Positions 56,081 to 64,000 of a DNA stretch of 64,000 nucleotides are shown in pieces (positions within the stretch are counted from its first letter, which is position 1; each line of letters opens with the position of its first letter). The notes under the pieces were generated by a model. That model was not told the DNA's origin, did not search any database, and worked only from the letters and a program-made list of their open reading frames with translations. The stretch is from the NCBI GenBank assembly GCA_949987565.1, contig OX465103.1, forward strand, positions 22,415,668 through 22,479,667, read 5' to 3'. The translations under genes and the position numbers were made by a program. This DNA comes from Luidia sarsii (taxonomy: Eukaryota > Echinodermata > Asteroidea > Paxillosida > Luidiidae).

Positions 56081-56515
56081 GCTGGCATCTCTCTCTCTCT
56101 CTCTCTCTTCGGAAGAAAGAGAGAGAATGATAGAGATAGAGATAAAGAGAGAGAGGGGAAGAGGGAGGGGGAGAGGGAGAGAGAGAGAGAGAGGTAGAGA
56201 TGGAGAGAGAGGGAGAGGGAAAGAGAGAGGGAGAGAGAGGGAGAGGGAGAGAGAGAGGTAGAGATGGAGAGAGGGGGAGAGGGAAAGAGAAAGAGAGAGG
56301 GAAAGAGAGAGAGGGAGAGGGAGAGAGAGAGTTAGAGATGGAGAGAGGGGGAAAGAGAGAGAGGGAGAGCGAGAGAGAGAGGTAAAGATGGAGAGAGAGG
56401 GGGAAAGACAGAGAGGGAGAGAAAAAAAGGGAGAGATGGAGAGGGAGGGAGAGGGAGAGGGGAGAGATGGAGAGGGGGAGAGAGAGACAGAGAGAGACAG
56501 AGAGAGAGAGAGAAC
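56081..56515. repeat. (GA)n-rich purine tract
   Basis: CT run at 56091-56108, then GAGAGAGGG/AGAGATGGAGAG units of about 12-40 bp, purine-only on the plus strand. Frames are compositional. Confidence 0.95.
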
Positions 56516-56958
56516 CACGGAAGAATCAATACAGAGAAACAAGTAAAACGAAAAATAAGAGAAGACGATACGACTAAAAAATCACACCAAGAAACTGCCC
56601 ATGTGGGCGGTGTTTTTTTCACTGATGGGAAAATCCTGGTGTTTTGTGCAAGAGGAATGGCGAGCTTCAGTCAGGGAAAGCCCGTATGCGTCAATCAGCA
56701 TCCCGGCACCTTTCCAATAACAATTGAGCAGTGGATGCACGTCACGTGGCCCACTGAGCGCGAGCTCTCCACGTCTCTAGTGGCCAGGCGCCGTGACGTC
56801 ATGCACGGCGTATCATTAGGCCAGATATCCCGTTCGTTGACCCCCCCCCTTGCCGAGTTTCGAACAAGCGCATGGTGGATTCGCGATGTAGAATACGTCA
56901 CCATAATGGCACAATCTCCTTCGAATGTGAGTGTGGGCTATGGGAAGAGCAGGTTAGG
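56516..56958. other. Spacer
   Basis: No gene is recognised. A C-run is at 56840-56849. Confidence 0.5.
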
Positions 56959-57142
56959 TCTCTTGTCAAAAAGATCATCGGTTGAGTGCCGGTTGAATCC
57001 ATCCGACCGATAAAATTTCCCCCGGTAGAAAGCCGATTGTACTGGACTCTGGGGTGAAAAAATCCACGATGGCTATCCGGTGGAAACGACATCGGACGGG
57101 TCAAATCATCTGATACCCAACCGATGATCTTTTTGACAAGAG
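56959..57142 (-). mobile_element. MITE family 1, copy 3
   Basis: Complete TIRs: TCTTGTCAAAAAGATCATCG on the left and CGATGATCTTTTTGACAAGA on the right. The body is the reverse complement of copies 1 and 2. Its right end abuts a family X fragment. Confidence 0.9.
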
Positions 57143-57240
57143 TGCTTACTCAACGTTTCGGACAGTGTTTGCTCTGCCCGTCTTCATGGGACTTGCTGAC
57201 GACGGCCAGGGCATACGATCTCAAAAATGTTTATACCTTC
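57143..57240. mobile_element. Family X fragments as an inverted pair
   Basis: CAACGTTTCGGACAGTGTTT, GCTCTGCCCGTCTTCATGG (minus orientation, 57151-57190) is followed immediately by CTGACGACGGCCAGGGCATA (plus orientation, from 57195). Both are hammerhead-like 5' parts of family X, head to head. The GAAA after the plus hairpin has decayed to CAAAA. Confidence 0.6.
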
Positions 57241-57894
57241 TGATATAGGTGCATTCGATGAGCTATTCCGGGTAGACCCTAATTGTTATCTCCTAGTGAC
57301 CCTGCTTACATTCACACAGGGTAAGTGACGGGTCACATTTATGACCATTGTTGTGGTTGAGGCCGTCCCAAAGAGATGACGTCATGAGCGTCAAAATCTA
57401 CAGGCCAAATCCATTGGCTGCGTTCGTGCTTAATGGAATCAAGCGCTGCTTCCAAATCCCATAGACACTGCGGTGCTCGCATCAGCCACTCGTAGTTTCG
57501 AATTCCTCCCGGAAGAATGTTTCTCCCAGCGTAAACAGACGGCTACAGAAGCAAGCGTACAACGCCAACACTGACATTCTGAAACTCGTACCGAGTTACA
57601 CGCTCTCGATGTAATTCTCTTCAACATACGTTCACGCACTCAGGCGACCGCGAGCGCGTGTTCCGAGAAAAGAAAACCCCGCACAACGGAGTTGTGTAAA
57701 ACGGATTATCCCGCGATTCCAAGGACGAGGCCTGGGCTCCAGCCATATCAGGAGGGCCGACGATTCACAGACCGGCGCACGCACACGCAAATTAGCTCAC
57801 CATGAACACCACGAGGCTGGCAACTAGATCATCGTGTCTTGCTTTCAAATTTAGAGTCGTATTTGAATGGTTCGTACTGCTGAGTAAGATAACC
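57241..57894. other. Gene-free stretch
   Basis: No recognisable gene or element is seen. Confidence 0.5.
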
Positions 57895-58250
57895 CAAATC
57901 ACTCTCTCCCTCTCTTCCTCCCTCCCTCCCCTCCCCCTCCCCTCCCTCCCCATCCCTCCGTCACCCTCTCCCCTCCCTCTCTCCCTCCCTCTCTCCCTCC
58001 CTCTCTCCCTCCCTCCCTCGCTCCCTCCCTCCCCTCCCTCCCGCTCTCTACCTCTCTGCCCCTCTGCCTGTCTGCCAGTCTGCCAGTCTGCCTGTCTGCC
58101 TGTCTGCCTGTCTGCCTGTCTGCCTGTCTGCCTGTCTGCTTCTCTGCTTCTCTGCCTCTCTCCCCATCTCTCTCTCCCTCCCTTCCTCTTCCTCCCCCTC
58201 TTTCCCTCTCTCACTCCCTCTCTCCCTCTTACTCTCTTTCTCTCTCTCAA
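57895..58250. repeat. CT-rich tract with CTGTCTGC array
   Basis: CCCTCTCTCC-type sequence flanks a CTGTCTGC/CAGTCTGC octamer block (about 58066-58140). Confidence 0.95.
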
Positions 58251-59420
58251 TCATGTGTCAGCACCTTTGTGTCTTGAGCAAACACAAGCCGGTACATCGT
58301 CGCTGCATGCGCACGCCACTTGACCGCGCGACGCGCCGGTCCTTGGCGGGGCAAAAACGGGGCGCAGTCGGTAGCCTTCGGTTAACGGACACCGTAAAAA
58401 CCCCAGAGCCCCTCGTAGTTCAGGTACCGTTCAACCACGCGTTAAGAATCTCCTCAGTAATTGCTGCCCGTACAATTACATTTGCTCTGCCTCGTAACGA
58501 CGTTAGGACCTACTGGCGGCCTGCAGACAGTCCGATCAATTTTCCGGGGTAAAAAAAAAATGTTTAGTTAAATCAAGCGCGTGTAATGTATGTTTTTTTT
58601 TTCTCTGTGTGTTTTTTCTTTTCTGTTGTATTTTGGAATGCTGAGTGAACCGGTGCGTTTGGTACTGCGACTTGGCAGTCTGGTCGGCGCCTCGTCTCTT
58701 AGGGCCTTGCACGCATACGGGTGTGTGTCTTCAGGCGTTGGTGCGGCACCAGACTGGGGATGCCATCTCTCTCTCTCTCTCTCTTTTATAATAGACAGAG
58801 TGGACCCGGAGTCACTCGTGAATAAGTCACAACTGGCAAATATCATCAAACCTATCGATCTGGAAGAGATAGCTATGTCTGCACCATGCATTCCTTCTCC
58901 AAGCCCAAACAAAGTGCATCACCACAGCTGCAAGGGACGACTGGGGAAAAAAAAGGTCTTCTACATTTTGTGGTTTTTTTTTACAAGAATTGCGATCGCT
59001 TGGTATAACCGTTATCGAGTGAAGCCACACCAGCCCGATGCGAAGATGAGATGTGATAGTGCCGAGGTTTCGTGCGCGGCGTTTTCGGCGGGGGTTTAGA
59101 GTCGCCGGCGGCGGACAGAACCGCAGATAAACGAGTGAAATGGTGTGCGCCAAACTCAAACGGGCTTGTCATAAACATAAACAAGCCATTCTCCTGCTTG
59201 ACTCGAAATCAATCCACGCATTTTGTTGGTGCCATATGTACATTTTCAGGTCATTCTTGTCAGCAAGCACTCAACAGTCAGCGATTGCACAACCGTGCTT
59301 TCAGATTCAAGAACATTTTACTGCCGGTCATCCAAGGGCACCATTTTGTCAGAGAGACTTGATGCCTTGAGGTCTACGCAATTCATTACCTATACCAACG
59401 TTGAAATGGTAGCTTTGCTT
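58251..59420. other. Gene-free stretch
   Basis: Small T and A runs near 58551-58600 and a TC run at 58766-58785. The plus-strand frame at 58590-59099 has no recognisable domain. No gene is called. Confidence 0.45.
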
Positions 59421-59423
59421 GTG

Positions 59424-59575
59424 TGAATGATACCGAGGCAAGAGTGGGCTGGTCACACGAGCAGAATTTCAGACAACAGATAGACGACTGACACAGAATG
59501 CTGGGGACCTATACTAGATAGGCACCAGAAACAGTGGAAGAGTACAAAAAAAGATGGAGGGATGAGCAAGATAAG
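59424..59575 (+). pseudogene. LINE RT C-terminal fragment, degenerate
   Basis: One plus frame reads RQEWAGHTSRISDNR, a stop in place of the usual Trp, then TTDTECWGP, and in another frame a KKRWRDE string. This order (WAGHxARxxDNRW ... EWxP ... GRxxxRWRDE) is the common end of non-LTR RT proteins. Stops and frameshifts make it dead. Confidence 0.7.
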
Positions 59576-59895
59576 TTCTTCTTTCTCTCAATTAAACTCG
59601 ACAAATACTGGACGCAGGCGACCCCATCAGGCGTGAGTGTAGTAAGGTCAGCTTGGATACAGGGATTGGGTGAAAGTGGGCATACAAGGAGATGACTCGT
59701 GGTCTCCTCCTCTCCACATTCAGATACTGGTTGATCTTCAGTCAGTGTTGAAACCCCATTTTGGCCGTTAGGGCTATTTGCACCGGCCGACTCCGGCACG
59801 CAGAGGATTGAGACACAGCCAGAATGTCCACGATTGGCGGGATCCTGGTGGGGATGGGAGGGACTCATTCGGGCTGATGTTGACATCGTTGACAC
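59576..59895 (-). pseudogene. LINE ORF2 C-terminal fragment, frameshifted
   Basis: The minus strand carries LPRQSWTFWLCLNPLRAGVG and RCK in one frame. After a frameshift it reads SECGEEETTSHLLVCPL followed by TTLTPDGVACVQYLSSL. This is the zinc-knuckle-like C-terminus also seen at 25944-26281 but from a different LINE lineage. It meets the plus-strand LINE fragment tail to tail. Confidence 0.8.
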
Positions 59896-60183
59896 ACGGG
59901 GGTACAGTGGATTGGTTCAGTCAAGTCTCACAGCAGACACTTGTGGCACACTCATGCCGAGTCTGTCGTCCTGTCGTGTACTGAGGAAAAAAGCTGATGG
60001 TAGTCACGAGTAAGTCTCTATACCCCAAACAAGCCACTGGATTCCCAGTTTGGTTGTGTTTTGTTTTCGGACGGAGGGGACGTCGATTTCTTACCACAAA
60101 CCTATTCGGAGGTCGATAGAAGTGCACGCTGTGTCCATCTTTGTCAGTCTAATGTCTGCGCGTCACGAAGGGGACGCCATACT
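59896..60183. other. Spacer
   Basis: No gene is recognised. Confidence 0.5.
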
Positions 60184-61061
60184 CTTCTGACTGCGGAGGC
60201 CTGGTAGCGTATTTTTTTCCCAGGATGGGAAAGGCCATCATTAGCATAAACGCGCGCTATTGGTTGCATTTCATCCACGCCTGCTGAATTATTCATTAAT
60301 TATTCATTCCACTTACGCACCCACCCACATCTTGACTTGATGTACACTGTGCAGTACATGTAATGTATACATGTACAAAGTGATTATGCAGTCCTGTACA
60401 GTACATGTATGATACATGTGTACGAGCTTGTGTACACACGACGTGTAGTGATGTACGAGCGTGTGGGGGGGGGGGTTGAGAGGGAAAAGAGGGGGTATGG
60501 GGACTGAAGGGTTGAAAGCGGAAAATATACATATTGAAACATATGACAGAGGAGAACTAAAATTTCCTGATGACGCTTGATAATACGATAGACAGAGCCT
60601 CGTTCGATTGGTTTTACGCACCCCTCCCCACTTGTGTAGTTATCGAGATAACACAAATTAAAGAGGACTTTATAAAAACAATAGTATTAGTAATCGTAAT
60701 CGTATGGAACAAATCTGGGTCAGTCATAAAACAGTGGTACATGCCATTATGATGCCATACAATGTACAAGTACATGTACAGTACATTACATGAACATGTA
60801 CAGTGTACATTACAGTACAGATGCACATGTGTACATCCATGTACATGTAAATATACATGTACGCATACATGTACATGACTTTGTATGCGCGCCGTACATG
60901 TACATGTACAGTACAAGGACACGCGTGTCCTAAAGCCGTTGCGATGGTGCGCTACAATTCATGAAAATCAACATGCGTGTATAATGAATTATAACCAATA
61001 GCGCACGTTTATGCTAACGATGGCCTTCCCCATCCTGGGAAAAAAACCTCCGAAAGAAGAC
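60184..61061. mobile_element. Long foldback element with ACATGT-rich inner arms, ~878 bp
   Basis: Outer arms at about 60184-60295 and 60960-61061 share TTTTTTTCCCAGGATGGG, AAGGCCATC, TTAGCATAAACG and GCGCTATTGGTT in inverted orientation. Inside them, both sides carry TGTACATGTA/ACAGTACATG strings (60340-60460 and 60765-60918), which are self-complementary, so the fold can continue inward. The centre (about 60470-60760) is unique. No transposase frame is seen. Confidence 0.8.
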
Positions 61062-61394
61062 GGCACATTTAAGGTGCGTTAGTATTGTACTCACTCACTC
61101 CCACCCCAACCCCATTTACGTGCGCGTAGTACGGTGGCGAAGATATTATTGTTCGGTGTCAAGTGTCGATCGTAGTTTCGGAGAAGCAGCCGGTGATGAG
61201 CCCAAGGCTTCATAGCTCGTCAATCAGCATGGAGGCCGGCAAATTGTGAGCTAGTGACGGCCCCCCCTTTTTTTTTTTAATATCCCACCTCTTTTAATTC
61301 GGCGTGTGAAAAGTTAAAAACTGTTTGAACGCGCGCAAGCTGACCTAGCAGCATATCTCGTGCATGCACGCACGCGCGAGGGGGGTTCGTACGG
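61062..61394. other. Spacer
   Basis: A C-run/T-run junction is at 61261-61279. No gene is recognised. Confidence 0.5.
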
Positions 61395-62545
61395 CCGGCC
61401 GGTCGGTCGGGACGAGCTGCCGGCCGGTTGTTCGGTCGGTCGGGACGAGCTGCCGGCCGGTTGCTCGGTCGGTCAGGCCGAGCTGCCAGCCGGTTGCTCG
61501 GTCGGTCGGGCCGAGCTGCCGGCCGGTTGCTCGGTCGGTCGGGCCGAGCTGCCGGCCGGTTGCTCGGTCGGTCGGGTTGAGCTTCCGGCCGGTTGCTCGG
61601 TCGGTCGGGCCGAGCTGCCGGCCGGTTGCTCGGTCGGTCGGGCCGAGCTGCCGGCCGGTTGCTCGGTCGGTCGGGCCGAGCTGCCGGCCGGTTGCTCGGT
61701 CGGTCGGGCCGAGCTGCCGGCCAGTTTCTCGGTCACGGTCGGGGCGAGCTGCTGGCCAGATTCTCGGTTACGGTCGGGGCGAGCTGCTGGCCAGATTCTC
61801 GGTCGGTCGGGGCGAGCTGCCGGCCGGTTGCTCGGTCACGGTCGGGGCGAGCTGCTGGCCAGATTCTCGGTCACGGTCGGGGCGAGCTGCTGGCCAGATT
61901 CTTGGTCACGGTCGGGGCGAGCTGCTGGCCAGTTTCTCGGTCACGGTCGGGGCGAGCTGCTGGCCAGATTCTCGGTCGGTCGGGGCGAGCTGCTGGCCAG
62001 TTGCTCGGTCGGTCGGGGCGAGCTGCCGGCCGGTTGCTCGGTCGGTCGGGCCGAGCTGCCGGCCGGTTGCTTGGTCGGTCGGGCCGAGCTGTCGGTCGGT
62101 TGCTCGGTCGGTCGGGCCGAGCTGCCGGCCGGTTGCTCGGTCGGTCGGGCCGAGCTGCCGGTCGGTTGCTCGGTCGGTCGGGGCGAGCTGCTGGCAAGTT
62201 GCTCGGTCGGTCGGGCCGAGCTGCCGGCCGGTTGCTCGGTCGGTCGGGACGAGCTGCCGGCCGGTTGCTCGGTCGGTCGGGCCGAGCTGCCGGCCGGTTG
62301 CTCGGTCGGTCGGGCCGAGCTGCCGGCCGGTTGCTCGGTCGGTCGGGGCGAGCTGCTGGCCAGTTGCTCGGTCAGTCGGGGCGAGCTGCCAGCCAGTTGC
62401 TCGGTCGGTCGGGCCGAGCTGCCGGCCAGTTTCTCGGTCACGGTCGGGGCGAGCTGCTGGCCAGATTCTCGGTCGGTCGGGGCGAGCTGCCGGCCGGTTG
62501 CTCGGTCGGTCGGGCCGAGCTGCCGGCCGGTTGCACGGTTGGTCG
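61395..62545. repeat. 33-bp GC-rich minisatellite, two unit types
   Basis: About 34 units. Type A is 33 bp: GAGCTGCCGGCCGGTTGCTC plus GGTCGGTCGGGCC. Type B is 35 bp, with GAGCTGCTGGCCAGATTCTC and GGTCACGGTCGGGGC. Type B units cluster at about 61725-61975 and near 62435. The 2-bp difference shifts the reading frame between blocks, which explains the three overlapping long frames. No gene is called. Confidence 0.96.
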
Positions 62546-63190
62546 GCACGACCTAAGAGATGGAGTCGTATATAGTGGCGCCTACATCTTGGATTAAATT
62601 GTCAACAGTGGAGGCTTGACTCTCGACGAGCACGAGTGTTCGAAGGGAGGAGGTTTTGGTTTTGTTTTTGGTTTGGAGACCTGGCCTCGGCTTGACATGG
62701 ATACGATCTGTCGGCTCGCTTCCTGGTGGCCTTGCCCGATTCACACAATCCCGCAGCCTCCCTTCCCACTGACATCGAGGGATTTCTTTTCTTTCTGTCT
62801 GTCTTTATTCGATTCAATTCGTCGGGGAGAGATTCCGGTGAGGAGGCCGCGTGGTATCGCTTTACGGCCGAGCGGTGGCCCCCGTCAGCCCCGAGAAACG
62901 ACGCGCAGCGGGACGCCATGCCATCGGGCTGAATGCATGCGCAGCCCGGCCGCGATTACTGAGCAGATAATCACGCAAGGGGGAGAGATAGACAGCGACA
63001 CAACGGGCCAGGTACCAGTCCCTAAAGCGCCGCACGTGTAATTAAGGCTGGTAACCGCCCCCCCCTTACTCTCTCAGACGAAAACAATGCATGGCGCCCG
63101 CTGAGAGTGAGAGGCAGCAAATGGCAAGGCGCGACCTTAATTGGTAGCACAATGTCCTTGCGCTACCTTTATGGCATTATGATGAAAATT
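62546..63190. other. Gene-free stretch
   Basis: No gene is recognised. Frames at 62602-63041 have no recognisable domain. Confidence 0.5.
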
Positions 63191-63194
63191 TGCG

Positions 63195-63282
63195 GTGACA
63201 CCATTGTAGAGTCGGCTCTTTCGAGGAGGATGGCTCTGCTATAGAGCCGTTAATGCAACGTTTCAGACGTCTGTCCCCCGCC
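63195..63282 (-). mobile_element. Family X copy 4
   Basis: On the minus strand CTGAAACGTTG (63266-63256) is followed by a hairpin GGCTCT-ATAGC-AGAGCC (63248-63232), an 8-9-nt spacer and the purine-rich CGAAAGAGC (63222-63214). Relative to copy 1, the third stem pair is C:G instead of T:A, a compensatory change. The hammerhead-like part is truncated. Confidence 0.65.
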
Positions 63283-63450
63283 GACGTGCAGAGTTCACAC
63301 CGCCCGAAACAACTTGGGCTATCGGCTCCTTTCGAAACCATTCTCCTCATTAGGGGTGACCCTCACATTGCACATTGTGCTTCCACCATCATGTAAACAT
63401 TCGAATCGTATGGCGATTGTTATAAATACAGCCGTACCAATCAACGCGCG
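63283..63450 (+). mobile_element. Family X copy 3
   Basis: GCCGACGTGCAGAGTTCACA, CCGCCCGAAACAACTTGGG, a decayed hairpin CGGCTCCTTTCGAAACC, then GTGCTTCCACCATCATGTAA. The last string is shared with the tail of copy 2 (TACTTCCTCCATGTAAACC). It lies head to head with copy 4. Confidence 0.6.
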
Positions 63451-63814
63451 ACTATTTTCGTTGTCGTATGACATTATTATATACAAAGCAATTATTGATA
63501 AGGCACCCGCACGCAACGGAAGTCGGTGACCTCTTTCAAGTGGACTGGCAACGCTAAAAACGCACTGCTAATATGCCACCTACCAAAACCACATCCTACC
63601 CCCACGCCATGTTGTCATTTTCTCGAAAATGAGCGTAATAAAAAGACAACATCGAACCTGATGAAATCAAAACACCGGGCTTAATGAAACGAAAACACCG
63701 GATCTGCTGCGAATTTGTTCGCAGGTTGATTGTGTCACTGCCGACGCCTTCGATAAAAAGAAAGAAAGAAAGACATGAAGTATTGTGCGGACGAGATGAC
63801 ATGAATGTATAGTC
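63451..63814. other. Gene-free stretch
   Basis: A short (GAAA)n run is at 63758-63774. Nothing else is recognised. Confidence 0.5.
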
Positions 63815-64000
63815 CTTCACAGAGAGAGTGTGAGAGAGTGAGAGAGAGAGAGGGAGAGAGAGTAAGAGAGAGAGAGAGAGAGGGGGAGAGGGAGAGAGAG
63901 AGAGAGAGAGAGAGGGAGAGGGGGAGAGAGAGTGAGAGAGAGAGGTAGATAGAGTAAGAGAGAGAGGGAGGGAGGGAGAGAGAGGGAGAGGGGGAGAGAG
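63815..64000. repeat. (GA)n tract running off the window
   Basis: GAGAGAGGG/GTGAGAGAG purine tract, continuing to the last base, so its full length is unknown. Confidence 0.95.

Noticed and set aside
61360..62597. Three ~330-400-codon frames over the 33-bp array
   Set aside because: Open in three frames because of unit length and composition; the 35-bp units switch frames.

Overview
The window is eukaryotic, non-genic and extremely rich in repeats. It looks like an intergenic or heterochromatin-like stretch from an animal, probably an aquatic invertebrate. That placement is inferred from the repeat content: degenerate LINE reverse-transcriptase tails, tRNA-derived SINE-like units, Penelope/hammerhead-like tail motifs, many short terminal-inverted-repeat (TIR) elements, and interstitial TTAGGG-like sequence. 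I cannot name the species. I found no intact host protein-coding gene. Almost every long open frame lies on a tandem array and is open on several frames, often on both strands, because the unit length is a multiple of three or the composition lacks stop codons.

Layout. 1-10 kb: a foldback element (1040-1355), a GGA/GGAGCA purine array (1377-2470), a GGCAA pentamer array (5031-5572) and a 1.3 kb CT tract (8340-9690). 10-16 kb: a TTGA tetranucleotide array, a CT tract, a 466-bp CACTA-type element with a 3-bp target duplication (12790-13255), a 182-bp TIR element (copy 1 of 3), another foldback, and a CT tract with a ~155-bp higher-order period. 16.9-18.5 kb: a cluster holding a retroelement tail interrupted by a 131-bp insertion with a perfect 14-bp target duplication, a tRNA-like unit inside long inverted repeats, and a frameshifted LINE fragment. 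19-24 kb: 10-bp, 5-bp and 6-bp arrays and a second copy of the retroelement tail. 24.9-26.3 kb: two large palindromes and a LINE fragment. 26.8-31 kb: CCT, CCAGCC and GGGGCA arrays. 33.2-34.1 kb: a composite minisatellite. 37-54 kb: a dense field of TIR elements, including six copies of one family, a 0.7-kb inverted segmental duplication, and two copies of a TIR element with a telomere-like core. 55-64 kb: GGTC, GA, CT and 33-bp GC-rich arrays, two LINE fragments, an 0.9-kb foldback and more copies of the short element inserted at 17083.

The most interesting signal is a dispersed short element, here called family X (copies near 17.1, 54.4, 57.2, 63.2 and 63.4 kb). It combines a hammerhead-ribozyme-like core with a downstream hairpin. 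In the best copy that hairpin matches the replication-dependent histone 3' stem-loop consensus, and the stem shows a compensatory base change between copies. One copy is a clean insertion with a target-site duplication and an empty paralogous site in the same window. Family X and the related GGTCCTGCTAGGATCGAAAC tail motif repeatedly occur as inverted pairs, as is known for Penelope-like retroelement ends. Catalytic activity, RNA processing and mobility are inferred and untested.
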